A DNA stretch of 64,000 nucleotides from Phylloscopus collybita (Eukaryota > Chordata > Aves > Passeriformes > Phylloscopidae): NCBI GenBank assembly GCA_027886175.1, contig JAJNNQ010000044.1, positions 62,001 through 126,000 on the forward strand, read 5' to 3'. The position numbers and the translations under genes were made by a program. Shown one piece after another: positions 1 through 10,700 of this stretch (positions are counted from its first letter, which is position 1; every line of letters starts with the position of its first letter). The notes under the pieces were generated by a model. The model was not told the origin of the DNA. It searched no databases and saw nothing but the letters and a program-made list of their open reading frames with translations.

Positions 1-639
1 TGGTGAGGCACAGGGCTGTGCTGGGGGGGTCTGGCACTGCCACTGTCACCCCCTGCGCTGGCTGAGCTGCTCCTGGCTGTCCCCACGTCCCAGCCCTGCA
101 GAGGGGTGGGGGCTCCCTGGTTTTTCCCTGCTCATCCCGAATTCCTCTCCCCGTTCCCCGCAGCAGCAGGAATTCATCTCACATCCCAGCGCTCAAAATG
201 AGATTCACCCCCTCCTCCCCTGTGCCCCTTTTTATGGCCGAGATTTGTGGCCAGGCAGGTCCTGGAACAAAGCCCCAGGGTCCCTGATGGAATTGCAGCT
301 GCCTCTGGACACTCAGGAGGTTTATTTGCAGTTCCTTGTAAATCTCCTGGGGTTTGGGATGCCAGGGGAGGATATTGCTCTGCTCGACCTTCTCCAAGCC
401 CAGGCCAAGGTTTTCCCAGGGAAAGGCAGATGGAAAACGGAGCCCGAGTCCATTTTCCAGAGCCCAGTCAGGTGTTCAACCCCAGATCTGATTTTTTTTT
501 CCCAGGATTTGGGGGGTTTGTGTGGAAGAGGCATCCCAGCCCCTGCCTTTGTTTTGCCCTTCCAAAGGGAGGTGACCCCATCCCACGTGGAATTTCCCCC
601 TGTGCCCATGGCTCCGGAGAGCTCTGGGTGCCTCCTGGG

Positions 640-765
640 GTTGGAGAGATCATCCCCTGGGGTTTGAGACCCCCCAGATCATCCCCTGGGGTTGGAGAGA
701 TGATCCCCTGGGGTTTGAGACCCCCCAGATCATCCCCTGGGGTTGGAGAGATCATCCCCTGGCTG
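640..765. repeat. Short tandem repeat, unit about 45 bp
   Basis: Three near-identical copies of a unit containing 'atcatcccctggggtt' and 'tgagaccccccag'. Lies in the ATF7 intron. Confidence 0.8.
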
Positions 766-1137
766 AGGAGCTCTGCTCCCAGAGGGAGCAAAGGCAAGGA
801 GAGCTCTGCCTTTGTCTGCCCCCCGCCCCTCATGGTGCTTCAAATCCCCAAAAAATCAGAGCAGGCAAAGCCTTGTGATGGGCTCTGATTGATTTTAGCA
901 TCTCGGGGAGTGATAGAGAGCAAAGCAGGTGATTTAGGTAAAAAACACCCCCAAAAGCCCAGCTCTTGGCCCTGCTGAGGGGATCCTGCTCCCCCTGGCA
1001 GGTGGGGAAGGGGCTGCTCAGGTAACCTGAGGGGAAATTTAATTCCTTTTAACGAGGAATGAATGAATGGTGCGGGAATGAACGATGGGGATGAAGGCTG
1101 AGCCAGTGCTGCCCTCCTCGGGAAGCTGTGCTGCCTC

Positions 1138-1292
1138 CTGCCTGGAATTGGGCAGGATTCCAGTGCCTGGAATTGGGCAGGATTCCAGTGCCTGGAATTG
1201 GGGAGGGTTCCAGTGCCTGGAATTGGGGAGGGTTCCAGTGCCTGGAATTGGGGAGGATTCCAGTGCCTGGAATTGGGGAGGGTTCCAGCCTG
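1138..1292. repeat. Minisatellite, unit about 28-30 bp
   Basis: About five copies of a unit reading 'cagtgcctggaattgggga' plus 'gggttc' or 'ggattc'. Individual copies differ at one or two bases. Lies in the ATF7 intron. Confidence 0.85.
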
Positions 1293-1439
1293 CTTCCCCA
1301 GGGACGGGGCCAGCGCTGCCCAGTGGGAGGGGAGGGGTCCCATATTCCTTGGGGTTGGCTTCTCGCTGCTCCAGGCTGGGAAGGTGAGTGAGTGTCCAGC
1401 CAATTCCTGCTGGTCCCTGATCCCACTCTGGGCCAGCAG

Positions 1440-1740
1440 CGCTCCCACCCCAAACCAGCAGCATTCCCAAACCAGCAGCATTCCCACCCCAAACCCTCAG
1501 CATTCCCAAGCCCTCACCATTCCCAAACCAGCACCATTCCCACCCCAAACCCTCTCCATTCCCAAACCCTCTCCATTCCCAAACCCTCTCCATTCCCAAA
1601 CCCTCACCATTCCCACCCCAAACCCTCTCCATTCCCAAACCCTCAGCATTCCCAAGCCCTCACCATTCCCAAACCAGCACCATTCCCACCCCAAACCCTC
1701 TCCATTCCCAAACCCTCTCCATTCCCACCCCAAACCCTGA
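1440..1740. repeat. Minisatellite based on 'cattcccaaaccctctc'
   Basis: About 17 imperfect copies of a 16-23 bp unit. They alternate between 'cattcccaaaccctctc' and 'cattcccaccccaaaccct' types, with 'agcagcattcccaaacc' variants at the start. Lies in the ATF7 intron about 90 bp before the terminal exon. Confidence 0.85.
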
Positions 1741-1826
1741 CCATCCCCATCCCCCCACCGTTCCCAGCCCTCCCCAGCCCGTCCCTGACTCTCTGCTCTC
1801 TCCCGTTGCCGGTGCCCGGAGCAGAG

Positions 1827-2045
1827 AGCCCCAAGGAGAGCTCGGAGCCCTCGGGCTCCCCCGCGCCCGTCATCCAGCACAGCTCGGCCTCGGCCGCGCC
1901 CAACGGGCTCAGCGCCGCGCGCTCGGCCGCCGAGGCCGTGGCCACCTCGGTGCTGGCCCAGATGGCCGGGCAAAGGACAGAGCTGGCCGTGCCCGTGGCC
2001 TCGCACGTCATCATGGCCCCACAGTCGCAGTCTGCCGGCAGATGA
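1827..2045 (+). CDS. ATF7: ATF7, last coding exon (C-terminal 72 residues)
   Basis: This is the C-terminal end of activating transcription factor 7, a bZIP CRE-binding nuclear factor of the ATF2 family. The exon translates to a segment starting SPKESSEPSGSPAPVIQHSS, passing through SAAEAVATSVLAQM and ending PQSQSAGR before TGA at 2043-2045. That matches the known ATF7 C-terminus almost residue for residue. The acceptor AG is at 1823-1824 or 1825-1826. The second leaves the exon starting in phase 0 with AGC (Ser), and the first would add two bases of a split codon. The bZIP domain and N-terminal zinc finger are on upstream exons not in this window. The gene is transcribed towards NPFF, as in human. 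Confidence 0.9.
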   Translation, partial: SPKESSEPSGSPAPVIQHSSASAAPNGLSAARSAAEAVATSVLAQMAGQRTELAVPVASHVIMAPQSQSAGR

Positions 2046-3266
2046 TGGCCCCGGGCCACGGACTGACCACAGCCCCGGCGCTGGGGGCCCGCCAGGATTT
2101 CTCCTCTCTTTGTTTTTTTTTTTTTGGGGTTTTATTCTTTTTGTTTCGTTTTGTTTTGAGTTAAGGGCAGCTCTGGCGCTTCCCCACTGCGCAGCCCCCG
2201 GAGCTCCGGGGCCCCGGCGGATCGGGGCTCCCCGTGGTTAACACTAAACTCGGTGCCCTGTCCCCTGGGCAGGAGGCTGGGACACTCCGTGCTGTCCCCG
2301 TGCTGTCCCCGTGCCCAGCCCCGCTCCCTGGATCGTTGCACCTTCAGCAGGAGCCGCCCTGAGCGTACAGGGCTCGGGGGCTCCTCCCTCCCCAGTCCCA
2401 GCGATGGGTTTTGGACACGATGGGAAGCAGGACTGCTCTGGGTCTGTGCCCCGGTGACAGACAAGGGGACAGCGTGGGGCGGGGGCACAGACGTGTCCCC
2501 GGGCGCTCGGGGGCTGCTCCCAGGCCGGCTGCTGGGAGCGGTACGGCCTGGCCAGGGCTGCCCCCGCGTTCCTGCTGGAGAGGGGGCTCGGGGTGCCCCT
2601 GGGAGCGGCCGCAGGGAAGGGCCCAGCTGGCAGTGACAGTTGAGTCCCCAAAGCCACCACCATCGCAGATCACCTCCCGCTGACGGGGCCTCCATGACCT
2701 CAGCAATGGTGGCCTTACCTGAGGGAGCCGTGTGCTGTTCAGGGCTCTGCGGGCCCAGCCTCCGTCAGCCCCCGGCCGGAGCAGGCAGAGGGTTCACTCC
2801 CGGCTCCCTGGGCCAGGCCAGCTCCCGTCCTCCACGGTGAGGAGCTCCTGGAATCGGGTCCCTTTCCCTGCAGGGTGGGCTTTGGGGCCATCGGGGCTTC
2901 CCAAGGCGCCGCAGTGGGAGCCAGCAGCTGGGAAATGGGAAGGGTTGTTTGGGATTCGGAAGGAATCTTGTCCCGCTCCGTGGAACTGCTCCAGCCCTTG
3001 AAATTCCTGCCCCTCACAGGTCCCTCCTCAGCCAAGCACCCCCCCCTCAGGTCGCACTTCGCCACTTTGGAGCCAGGTTGGTTTGTCCAGGTGCTTTGGT
3101 TTGGTTTCTCCACACTTGGAAAGTTCCCAGGGACAGCAAAACCCAAAGCGAAGGCTGAGCAGGAGCCTGGGATCTCGGCACGGACAGGAAAGTCCTGACA
3201 TGCAGGGCTTTTCCAGCGGTGGGATCTGGCTTCTCCCCCTCCCTCCTTTGCAGCTCTTCCTCGGCT

Positions 3267-3300
3267 GGGATCGGGATCGGGATCGGGATCGGGATCGGGG
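3267..3300. repeat. (gggatc)n simple repeat
   Basis: Five to six tandem copies of the hexamer gggatc. Lies in the probable ATF7 3'UTR. Confidence 0.9.
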
Positions 3301-4330
3301 TGGGTTGGTGTTGCTGCTCCCACACTCCCCTTTTTCCTCTTGCTCATCCCACTGCTCTCCATGCTCGGGGTCACATCCAGCCTCGGGAATCCCCTGCTGG
3401 GATCCCACACATCCCCCAAACCCCCTGTTCCTCCCCTGAAGCTGTTCCTGAAGCCCAGTCCGGGGGCTCCCGGCTGCTTCCAGCGTTCCCTGTCCCAGCC
3501 CGGGGTGTTGCTGCTGCAGGGCCTGTGCCAGGTGAGGCACAGGGAGGGCTCGGACCCCTTTTGGGGGATCCTTGGAGGGTCTGCAGGAGGTGCAGGGTCC
3601 CTATCCCTGCCCAGCAGCTCGTCCCCTGGTGTGAGCCGAGGTGTCCGGGGGCCTTGGGCTCTCCGGAGGTGTCGGTGGGAAGAGGGAGGGAGGGAGGAGC
3701 TGAGCTCTGGGCTGCTCCAACGCCGGGTTCCCCGTTTGCTGCGGGGTCTGTGGGGAGAACCAGGAATGAGCAAAGGATGGAAGATCCAGGATCACGTCTG
3801 GATCGAAGGCAGCAGCTTCCCCAGCCCCTCATTTTACCCTTGGGGCACCAAGAGCCCCTGGATTTTGTGTGGTGGGCTTTTCCTGCCTCACTGCTCTTGC
3901 CGGGGCAGCTTTCTCCCCGTCCCTCCAAGCTCCCCATTCCCTCATCCCCCATCGCCAGTGCCTTGAAAGTTCCGCAAATCCCGAAAGAGATGGCAAGTGG
4001 GAAAGCTGCAGACGTGGTCAGGGACAAGCAGGGAACGAGCTGAACCCAGGTTCGGCCGTACCTGGCTCTGTTGTGGCTTCACTCACAGGGCTGGAGCTTC
4101 CCCTGCCCATCCCAGGTGTGTTTGACCCCCAAGGCAGCCACTCCTCGCTTGGTGATCAGTTTGGGGGCAACCCCCCCACCCCGATTTCTGCTCCGTGGTG
4201 ACTCCTCTGAGCTTTCCCGAGGCTCCCGGGGGTGGCAGCCCCTGGCCCCGCTCGGCAGCGCCGGGCACCTGCACTTTGCTCTGCCAGCCCCGCGCCCCCG
4301 GGAATCCCGGGGGTCCCGAGCCTTGCTCCG

Positions 4331-4755
4331 GCCCCCCTCCTGTCCCCCCTCCTGTCCCCCCCTCCTGTCCCCCCCTCCTGTCCCCCCCCCTCCTGTCCCC
4401 CCCTCCTGTCCCCCCCTCCTGTCCCCCGCTCCTGTCCCCCGCTCCTGTCCCCTCCTCCTGTCCCCCCCTCCTGTCCCCCCCCCTCCTGTCCCCCCCCTCC
4501 TGTCCCCCCCTCCTGTCCCCCGCTCCTGTCCCCCCCCCCTCCTGTCCCCCCCTCCTGTCCCCCGCTCCTGTCCCCCGCTCCTGTCCCCCCCTCCTGTCCC
4601 CCCCCCTCCTGTCCCCCCCCTCCTGTCCCCCCCCCCTCCTGTCCCCCCCTCCTGTCCCCCCGCTCCTGTCCCCCGCTCCTGTCCCCCCCTCCTGTCCCCC
4701 GCTCCTGTCCCCCGCTCCTGTCCCCCGCTCCTGTCCCCCCCTCCTGTCCCCTGCT
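4331..4755. repeat. C-rich tandem array, 'ctcctgtcccccc' unit
   Basis: Around thirty copies of a 13-18 bp unit, 'ctcctgtcccccc', varying in the length of the C run and in 'gctcctgtcccc' sub-variants. The + (sense) strand is pyrimidine-only apart from the single G in each unit, so the complementary strand is strongly G-rich with spaced runs of five or more G. Such sequence can form G-quadruplexes (minus strand) and i-motifs (plus strand). Confidence 0.9.
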
Positions 4756-5561
4756 CGATCCCATCCCTGCCCTCGGGGCAGATCAGGGGCTCCTCACGGG
4801 GCTCGGCGGGGTTGAGGGGGCTCCGGTAGGGTCGGGCTGGGGGAGCACGGGCAGCGGGCTGGGCTGCAGGGGTTTGGGGCCGATGGGTTTTATCCGAACT
4901 GTGACATTGAATGGGAACAAACCCGACCAGGTCCCCGGGAACCCCCCGATGGGGGGGGCTCCTGCTCCTTCCCTCCTCTTCCTCCTTCTTCAGCCTCCGA
5001 ACCCCTCAGGGTTGGGCGGGGTGGGAAGAGTTGGTGCCTGTTTCCCCCCAGACGGGTGTTTTGTCGGGAATTCTTGGCTCAGGTGGGAATTGTGTCATTT
5101 TGGGACTCGTGGACCCGTTCCTGCTCCGTTTGCCCCGGTCCCGCGCTCACAGGGGCCCCAAAAGGAGCCCGGGAGGAGCCGAAAGGACACGGGAGGAGGG
5201 TCCCGGGCCTGCCCCCCCCGCCCCCCCCAGCTGCTTTGTGCCACGAGCTTTGACGATCAATAATGGAAGAAGCCAAAAAAGGACCTCCCCCCCAGTACCT
5301 GTGTAGTATCTTATCAGTCCATATCGACGCGTATACGCACCCATGTATCGTAGATCGGCCGCCGCCGCGGGTCTGACCCCCACCCCGCAGCCCCCGAGGG
5401 ACCCCCGGCCCCGCCCGGGCTCCTGTGAGCGGGTCCTCACAGCCCCCGCGGGGGCCCGGGGCCGCGGGGGGACCCGGGGGACACGTCCCAGCCTCCCCCC
5501 AGCCCTCGGCCGTGTCATACCAAACATGTAACGTGCCTTTTATTTATGCTGCAAATATAAC

Positions 5562-5567
5562 ATTAAA
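5562..5567 (+). promoter_or_regulatory. ATF7: Candidate ATF7 poly(A) signal (ATTAAA)
   Basis: ATTAAA in an A/T-rich pocket (5535-5575) that stands out from GC-rich flanks. It is the first good sense-strand signal downstream of the ATF7 stop and lies about 1 kb before the NPFF start. Confidence 0.5.
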
Positions 5568-5949
5568 ATATTACCCAGGAGCAGCTGCCTGCTGCCCTTT
5601 GCTTTGGGGTGGTGCGGGCTGGGGACACCGCCGCTGTCGCTTTGTCCCACGGGCACCCCTGGGTGTCCCCGGGGCCTCACGGTGGCGCTGGACGGAGGTG
5701 ACAGCGGCTGGACTCGGGACAGCGTGGGACTGTCACCCTTCCCGGGCGGCACAGCGGGGGAGCTGCGTGTGGCCCGGGGCACCCTCGGGTGCGTTTTTTG
5801 GGGCGATTTCGGCCGCTTTGGGGTCGGGGGGAGCCGCGGCCGCGCCGTCGGGGCTGCAGGAGCGCGGAGCGGCCACCGGGTGGCGACAGCGAGACTCGGC
5901 CGAGAGGGGAGGGGGCGCGGGGGTCCCGGGAGGGTCCCGGGGGTGCCGG

Positions 5950-6240
5950 TGATGGGCTGGGTGGGGGGCACGGGAGGGTCCCGGTATCGGGGATCCTGGG
6001 CTGGGTGGGGGGCACGGGAGGGTCCCGGTATCGGGGATCCTGGGCTGGGTGGGGGGCACGGGAGGGTCCCGGTATCGGGGATCCTGGGCTGGGTGGGGGG
6101 CACGGGAGGGTCCCGGTATCGGGGTGACGGTGGTGGGCTGGGTGGGGGGCACGGGAGGGTCCCGGTATCGGGGGATCCTGGGCTGGGTGGGGGGCACGGG
6201 AGGGTCCCGGTATCGGGGGATCCTGGGCTGGGGAACAGAG
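5950..6240. repeat. Minisatellite, unit about 53 bp, between ATF7 and NPFF
   Basis: Five to six copies of a unit containing 'ctgggctgggtggggggc', 'acgggagggtcccggtat' and 'cgggg'. One copy diverges at 6121-6135. It ends about 300 bp upstream of the NPFF TATA box. Confidence 0.88.
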
Positions 6241-6390
6241 AAGAGGTCCCGGTCTCAGGGGGTCCTGGTTTCGTGGAGTCCCGGTGCAGGACGGGGGTCC
6301 CGGGCGTCCCGGGGGTCCCGTGGGTCTCGCTCCGCAGCCCCGGCGGTGCCGGTTGCGGGGCCGGGGCGGGGCGGGAGGTGCGGGGCTTCC

Positions 6391-6436
6391 CCGTCCGTCC
6401 GTCCGTCCGTCCATCCATCCATCCGTCCGTCCGTCC
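6391..6436. repeat. (ccgt)n(ccat)n(ccgt)n microsatellite
   Basis: Compound tetranucleotide repeat about 110 bp upstream of the NPFF TATA box. ccgt copies flank a block of ccat copies. Confidence 0.92.
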
Positions 6437-6546
6437 CCGGGGGCGGCTGTCGCGGCTGCTAAATGGGTTTCATTAACGGCGGCGGGGCCGGGGCTGCTCC
6501 CCCCGCCCCCCGCTCCCCCGGGACCCCCGGCCCGGCCCGGCCCGGC

Positions 6547-6552
6547 TATAAG
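6547..6552 (+). promoter_or_regulatory. NPFF: NPFF TATA-like box
   Basis: 'ctataagagg' lies 34 bp upstream of the NPFF start codon. At normal TATA-to-start spacing, transcription would begin only a few bases before the ATG, so the 5'UTR would be very short. Function is inferred from position. Confidence 0.5.
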
Positions 6553-6580
6553 AGGCAGCGGCGGTGGCGGGGCGAGGGCG

Positions 6581-7336
6581 ATGGCGGAGGCGATGTCGGG
6601 GTTCCCGGTGCTGCTGCTCCTGCTGCTGCTGCTGGCGGGGACCCCGCGCTCGGCCCGCGCCTGTCCCGGGGCCCCCGGCCCGGCCCCGGTGAGCCCCGGC
6701 CCGGCCGCGCCGTCGGAGCGGGGGGTTCGGTTCGCGGGGGAACGCTCGGGGCCGGGGGTCGCACTGCGGTTCCAGGACCGCTGTGACCCCCGGTCCTCCC
6801 CCGCCTCAGGCCGCCGCCGCCCCCCCGGGGCCGCCCCCCGCCGCTGCCGCCGCCCTGGGGGCGCTGCTCCGGTCCCTGCAGCGCCCCGGCCGCGCCCCCG
6901 GGCCCCCCCTGCAGCCGCAGAGGTGAGCGGGGATGGGGGGCCCGGGTCTGGGGGTGTCCCGGGTGCTGTGGGAGCATCGAGGGATGGGGTCGGGGCGGTT
7001 TGGGGACAGCGGGGGGCCGCAGGAGGTGGGGAGGGGGCGTGGGTGGTTTGGGGGTGCCTGAGAGGGGTCAGTGGTGTGGGGACGGGGGTCCCCATTCGGT
7101 GTCCGTGTCCTTCAGCCCATTCCCATCCGTCCGTCTGTCCATCCCATCCGCCCCTGTGCATCTGTCTGTCCCCATCCTGCCCCCGGTGGGGACCAATGGT
7201 GCCGTGTCCCCCCGGCAGGTCGGGCTGGGGGCCGCAGGGGGGGCCCCAGGCCCGGCTCAGCGCCCGCAGCTGGGACCCCCCGCTGGCCCCGTTCTGGACC
7301 ATGGCGACCCCGCAGCGCTTCGGCCGCCGCCGCTGA
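6581..7336 (+). CDS. NPFF: NPFF, neuropeptide FF precursor
   Basis: Secreted precursor of RFamide neuropeptides, processed in the regulated secretory pathway for NPFF receptors. Three coding exons: 6581-6688, 6810-6922 and 7219-7336, all with GT/AG ends. They encode about 112 residues (human 113). Residues 1-25 form a signal peptide with an uninterrupted Leu run ending in SARA. Exon 2 carries LLRSLQRPGR and LQPQR, collinear with the human region just before the first PQRFG motif. Exon 3 ends PFWTMATPQRFGRRR, the second PQRFamide with a Gly amide donor and a dibasic site. The first peptide is defective: after PQR the sequence is SGW, so the Phe and the Gly-Arg processing site are missing. AATAAA lies 61 bp past the stop. 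Convergent with TARBP2. Confidence 0.88.
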   Translation: MAEAMSGFPVLLLLLLLLAGTPRSARACPGAPGPAPVSPGPAAPSERGVRFAGERSGPGVALRFQDRCDPRSSPASGRRRPPGAAPRRCRRPGGAAPVPAAPRPRPRAPPAAAEVSGDGGPGSGGVPGAVGASRDGVGAVWGQRGAAGGGEGAWVVWGCLRGVSGVGTGVPIRCPCPSAHSHPSVCPSHPPLCICLSPSCPRWGPMVPCPPGRSGWGPQGGPQARLSARSWDPPLAPFWTMATPQRFGRRR

Positions 7337-7396
7337 GCGCCCGGCCCGCTGAGCGCCCGGCCCTGCGGCCGTCCGTCTGTCCGTCCGCCCCTCAAC

Positions 7397-7402
7397 AATA
7401 AA
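7397..7402 (+). promoter_or_regulatory. NPFF: NPFF poly(A) signal (AATAAA)
   Basis: Canonical hexamer 'caacaataaagtgcc' 61 bp downstream of the NPFF stop. It implies a very short 3'UTR. Confidence 0.85.
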
Positions 7403-7541
7403 GTGCCCACCCAGCCCGGAGCCCTCGCTCTGCTTTTGCCCCCGGGGGTGGCGGGGGGCTGCGGGTCCCGCCCCCTTTCTGCTCCCCAAGGCCCCCAGAC
7501 CCCAAGCAGACGCCGACACGGGGAGTACAAACCCCCCCAGC

Positions 7542-7547
7542 TTTATT
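7542..7547 (-). promoter_or_regulatory. TARBP2: TARBP2 poly(A) signal (AATAAA on minus strand)
   Basis: TTTATT on the plus strand, 165 bp beyond the TARBP2 stop. The NPFF and TARBP2 signals face each other about 140 bp apart. Confidence 0.85.
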
Positions 7548-7711
7548 CCTGGGGGGCCGACGGCACCCGGGGACCCTCCCGGACGGGGCGGGGGGGCCAG
7601 GCCGGAGGGAGCCCCGGGGCCCTGAGGTCCGTCTGTCCATCCACCCAGGGCGGGGGCCGCGTCCGGAGGGCGGGGGCGGTGTCCGGCGGCCGGAGCGCGG
7701 GGGCTCCGCGG

Positions 7712-10700
7712 TCACTTGCCCCCGGCCATGATGCGCAGGTACTGCAGCGCGTTGCGCGCCGCCTGCGCGCGGGCGCCGTCGCGGGACGGCCCGGAGCCGT
7801 GGCACACGGTGGTGGGCTGCGTGGAGAGCTCCACCAGGCACTGGTGCAGCCCGCTGAGGCTCAGAGCGTCTGCGGGGGCACGGCGGGGTCAGCGGGCAGC
7901 CCGGCCCGGGGCTACCGCGGCGGGGCCGAGGCGTGCCCGCTGCTCACCGATGTCGAGGTAGCTGATGGCGAAGCTCTGCTCCTCCGAGAGCTCCTGCAGC
8001 AGCGCGCAGGCCCCGCCCGGCGCCGGGGCCGCCCCCCGGCTCCGCAGCTGGCCCAGCTTCTCGCCCGCCGAGTTGCGCAGCGAGTCCCAGGTGCAGCCCG
8101 GGGCGCGGCCCCGCAGCCCCTCCAGCCGCGGGCACGTCTGGGGAGGGGGCACGGAGCGCTCGGGGACCTGCCGAGCCCCCGGGGGACCGACCCCAGCCCC
8201 CCCGAGGTGTGGGACCCGCCCGCCGGGAGTAGGAGAACGGGGCCGCACTCGCCCACCCAGAGCCCCCGAGGCAGAGGGTGCCCCGCGCGGAGCCGGGGTG
8301 CTGCGGGGCGCCCCGGCCCTCCCGGTGCCCCCGGTGCCCCCGGTACCATGTTGAACTGGTCCTCCTCGCCCTCGGCCTCGCTGCCGTCCCGCGGCTCCAT
8401 GGGCACGTTGTGGATCCGCACCAGCATCTTGGCGGCCGCGTTGCGCTTGGCCAGCTTCTTGGAGGTGCCGCTGCCTGGGGAGGGGGCTCGGGGTGAGCCG
8501 GGACCCCCCGGCCGCACCCCAGGAACCCCCCCGGGGGCGGGGCGGGCCCTGCCCCCTCCTCACCGATCTCCACGAATCTCTCCACGCGGCAGGTCATGGT
8601 GAACTCCTTGCGGTGCGCCGGCCCCGACTCCTGCGTCACCGTGTACTCGGGCAGGCGCCAGCCCTTCTGCACCACCAGCTCCTGGGGACAGGGACAGGGC
8701 CACCCGCCGGGGACAGCCCCGCCGGGGACAGCCCCGCAGCCGCCGTCAGCGGTGCCCAAAGGGGGGCGGCGAGCTCCACAGGGGAGATAACCGGATAACC
8801 GGCCCCAAAACGGGGACAACCGGCCCCAAAATGGGGAAAACCAGCCCCAAAACGGGGACAACCGGCCCCAAAACGGGGATAACCACCCCCAAAACGGGGA
8901 TAACCGGCCCCAAAATGGGGATAACCGGCCCCAAAACGGGGATAACTGGCCCCAAAACGGGGATAACCGGCCCCAAAACGGGGATAACTGGCCCCAAAAT
9001 GGGGATAACTGGCCCCAAAATGGGGATAACCGGCCCCAAAACGGGGATAACCGGCCCCAAAATGGGGATAACGGGCCCCAAAATGGGGATAACCGGCCCC
9101 AAAACGGGGACAACCGGCCCCAAAACGGGGATAACCGGCCCCAGAACGTGGATAACCGGCCCCAGAACAGGATAAGCAGCCCAAAGCAGGAATCACTGTC
9201 CATAAACGGGGATGAGCAGCCCCAGAAGGGGAATAATTGTCCCTAAATGGGGATAAGCAGCCACAAAATGGAGGCCGCTGTCCCCAAAGGGAGGGGGAGC
9301 CCCCAAAGGCCATCGTGTTCCCCCCACCCCGGGCAGGTGACACCCCCAGGACGGGAATGGCTCCCAGAGCCGGGGTGGGTTGGGGGTCGGTGTCCCCCGT
9401 GCCCCCTGCCCGGTGTCACCCACCTGCAGAGCCCCCACGGGGTTGCACTCGGACTGGGGGGGGGACACCGGCGTCTTCATCTCCAGGGGGGGGGCCCTGT
9501 GGGGGCACGGGGGTTAGGGGGGCGCCCCACGGCCCCTGGGGGGCTCAGCGGGGCCGGGGGGGGTTTGGGGGGGGGGAGACACGGTGACCCCCTTACCTGG
9601 GTGAGGGGGGGGGCGCGGCGGGGGCCGGGGGGGGCGCGGCGGGGCCGGGCTCTGCCGGGGGCTCCGGGGGGAACGGAGAGCTGGGGGGAGGGGAGGGGTC
9701 AGAGTCACCCCCTCAGCGACCCCCAGACCCCCCCCAAACTCCCTGGGGCACCCCCAGACCCCCCCCAAACCCACCTGAGCTCACCAGACCCCTCAAACCC
9801 CACGGGATCCCAAAGCCCCCTCTGGGTACCCCCCAACCTCCTCTGAACGCCCCCCAAACCTGGGTGCCCCCCCACCCCCCCCCGGGTACCCCCAGCCCCC
9901 CCAGCGCCCCCCAGCCCCCCACCTGTGCTCCAGGGGCTCCAGCATGGCCCCCCCGCCCCTGAGCAGCCTCAGGGCCACCTCGGCCGCCTTGTGCTTCGCC
10001 GCCTTCTTGCTGGGACCCTGCCCTGGGGGACACCGGGGCTCAGGGGACACCCCGGGGACACCCCGGGGACCCCTCCCCACCTCCCACCGCAACCCCCGGC
10101 AGCAGCACCCGGGGGTTTGGGGATCCCAGAGTTTGGGATCCCAGCCCAAAACACCCCGGGGGGCAAAGAGGGGGCTCCCGGCCTGGGGACAGCACCTTGG
10201 GGTCCCCCGGTGCAGGGGAGGTCCCCAGGGGAGTTTTGGGGTCCCCCAGTGAAGGGAAGGTCCCCAGGGGGGTTTTGGAGTCCCTCAGTGAAGGTCCCCA
10301 GGGGGGTTTTGGAGTCCCTCAGTGAAGGTCCCCAGGGGGGTTTTGGGGTCCCCCTGGTGCAGGGGAGGTCCCCAGGGGGGTTTTGGAGTCCCTCAGTGAA
10401 GGTCCCCAGGGGGGTTTTGGAGTCCCTCAGTGAAGGTCCCCAGGGGGGTTTTGGGGTCCCCCTGGTGCAGGGGAGGTCCCCAAAGGGACACAGGGGGACC
10501 TGGGCTGGCTGGGGGGGTTCCCTGAGAGGACACAAGGCACGGGGTGGGGGGGGCACGGGGAGTTTTGGGGTCCCAGCAGTGCAGGTGACCCCCCCAGGGG
10601 GACAGGGGTGGTTGTGGGGGCTCCCCAGGGGCCGCGGGGTCCCACCGGTGCAGCTGATGTCCCCGAGGGTGACGCGGAAGGTGAAGTTGGGCTGGTGGGC

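Larger units (their letters stand above)
1..1826 (+). other. ATF7: ATF7 terminal intron (partial)
   Basis: This stretch precedes the last ATF7 coding exon and ends in a pyrimidine-rich acceptor just before 1825-1827. I found no coding exon in it. The first bases (tg followed by gtgagg) could be the donor of the preceding ATF7 exon, but that exon lies outside the window, so this is only a suggestion. The intron holds three short tandem arrays, listed separately, and otherwise unremarkable GC-rich sequence. Confidence 0.6.
2046..5590 (+). other. ATF7: Probable ATF7 3'UTR
   Basis: No exon of another gene could be recognised between the ATF7 stop and the NPFF promoter region. The first plausible sense poly(A) signal is ATTAAA at 5562. 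ATF7 is known to have a long 3'UTR in mammals, so the interval is read as 3'UTR. It contains a T-rich run (2110-2160), a (gggatc)n stretch (3267-3300), a large C-rich tandem array (4331-4755) and an unusually non-repetitive CpG-containing segment (5240-5345). The UTR extent is inference. Confidence 0.55.

Noticed and set aside
5677..7530. Long minus-strand open frame antisense to NPFF
   Set aside because: It is a Pro/Arg-rich shadow of the NPFF gene and of a 53-bp minisatellite. The plus-strand NPFF reading is clearly the real one.
8790..9180. Regularly spaced repeats resembling a CRISPR array
   Set aside because: Units are contiguous 21-mers without unique spacers, inside an intron of a vertebrate gene. 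This is a minisatellite.
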